Shown piece by piece: positions 5,004 to 5,327 of a DNA stretch of 5,327 bases (positions within the stretch are counted from its first letter, which is position 1; each line of letters starts with the position of its first letter). The position numbers were made by a program, and so were the translations under genes. The notes below the pieces were generated by a model, which worked only from the letters and a program-made list of their open reading frames with translations, ran no database searches and had not been told where the DNA came from. Source of the DNA: Acidobacteriota bacterium (lineage in GTDB: Bacteria > Acidobacteriota > Vicinamibacteria > Vicinamibacterales > CAVVIG01); NCBI GenBank assembly GCA_003223775.1, contig QHWK01000228.1, forward strand, positions 1 through 5,327, in the 5' to 3' direction.

Positions 5004-5024
5004 CAGATAAGTCTTGAGTATCTG
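5004..5024. promoter_or_regulatory. Candidate operator: CAGATA-N9-TATCTG inverted repeat
   Basis: A perfect 6-bp inverted repeat with a 9-bp spacer lies in the only AT-rich part of the divergent gap between the regulator and the exported-protein gene. The 21-bp length and location suit a dimeric winged-helix regulator acting on both promoters. I could not fix convincing -35/-10 pairs around it on either strand. Its lower edge is 1 bp from the alternative regulator start at 5003. Confidence 0.4.
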
Positions 5025-5058
5025 TTCGAATTGTTCAGCCTCGGAAACCGCAACCGTG

Positions 5059-5065
5059 AAGGAGG
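5059..5065 (+). promoter_or_regulatory. Shine-Dalgarno AAGGAGG for the exported helical protein
   Basis: AAGGAGG followed by AACGCGT and ATG 5073 gives a 7-nt spacing. It supports this start for a gene that runs off the window. Confidence 0.85.
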
Positions 5066-5072
5066 AACGCGT

Positions 5073-5327
5073 ATGCGACTCGCGAAGCGCGTCGTGGTCG
5101 TGGCGGTGTGTGCTGTGCTTGCTGCCGGTTCCGCGCGAGCGGCGGACAAGAAGGCAGCGGCGAAAGACAGCGCGGCGGCCGCCGCACTGAAACAGGACAT
5201 GCGCAAGCTGTGGACCGACCACGTCGTCTGGACGCGCGACTACATCGTCGCGGCCGTTGGCGATCAGCCCGACGCGCAGGCCGCGGCCACCCGGCTCATG
5301 AAGAACCAGGACGACATCGGCGGCGCC
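5073..5327 (+). CDS. Exported helical protein of unknown function, N-terminal part (right end outside window)
   Basis: Eighty-five residues are visible and the frame is open to the window edge. Residues 1-23 form a Sec signal peptide (basic MRLAKR, hydrophobic VVVVAVCAVLAA, then SARA|AD). The single cysteine (C13) is not in a lipobox, so this is a soluble exported protein rather than a lipoprotein. After an alanine/lysine linker (about 25-40) comes a helical stretch KLWTDHVVWTRDYIVAAVGD, then QPDAQAAATRLMKNQDDIGG. I recall an L-W-x-x-H-x-x-W-T-R ... L-x-x-N-Q-x-D-I-G pattern from small proteins of Bacillus and other bacteria that carry unreliable, mutually inconsistent product names, so I assign no function. 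The conserved H, W, W, R and the N-Q-x-D-I-G segment suggest a helical bundle with a functional surface. It is divergent from the cysteine-rich regulator and shares its upstream region with it. Confidence 0.75.
   Translation, partial: MRLAKRVVVVAVCAVLAAGSARAADKKAAAKDSAAAAALKQDMRKLWTDHVVWTRDYIVAAVGDQPDAQAAATRLMKNQDDIGGA

Overview
This 5.3 kb window comes from a high-GC bacterial chromosome. The gene content fits an environmental Acidobacteriota-type genome, possibly Vicinamibacteria: a carboxypeptidase-regulatory-like protein, several VOC proteins, a DoxX-like membrane protein, exported proteins of unknown function and a purine-rich intergenic repeat. This assignment is an impression from protein style only. 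I see no RNA genes, transposase, phage genes or CRISPR array, and no gap between genes exceeds 300 bp.

Layout. (1) Positions 2-247 (+): the C-terminal end of a protein with a carboxypeptidase-regulatory-like beta-sandwich, cut by the left edge. (2) Positions 3375 down to 254 (-): a likely transcription unit of four genes. In order these are an exported protein of unknown function, a VOC (glyoxalase-fold) protein with a basic N-terminal tail, a calcineurin-like metallophosphoesterase and a lysylphosphatidylglycerol-synthase-type flippase-like membrane protein. A perfect 12-bp hairpin separates the first two genes. A 250-bp composite repeat (imperfect inverted arms plus four 14-bp tandem units) separates the last two. 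(3) Positions 3544-3774 (+): the N-terminal half only of a second VOC protein, probably a decayed gene, facing the next unit. (4) Positions 4937 down to 3788 (-): a COG2345-type winged-helix regulator with a cysteine-rich C-terminus, followed by a four-helix DoxX-like membrane protein. A perfect 10-bp hairpin lies where this unit meets the VOC remnant. (5) Positions 5073-5327 (+): the start of an exported helical protein, divergent from the regulator and running off the right edge. The shared intergenic region holds a candidate operator.

How the genes may work together. The clearest functional module is the right end: a regulator with a possible metal or Fe-S ligand set, its co-directional DoxX-like partner, and a divergent exported protein. 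The central unit looks like a mixed housekeeping or accessory operon with no single recognisable pathway. No established novel system is visible. The best candidates for a second look are the composite repeat at 1183-1450, the basic-tailed VOC protein and the regulator/DoxX/exported-protein locus.
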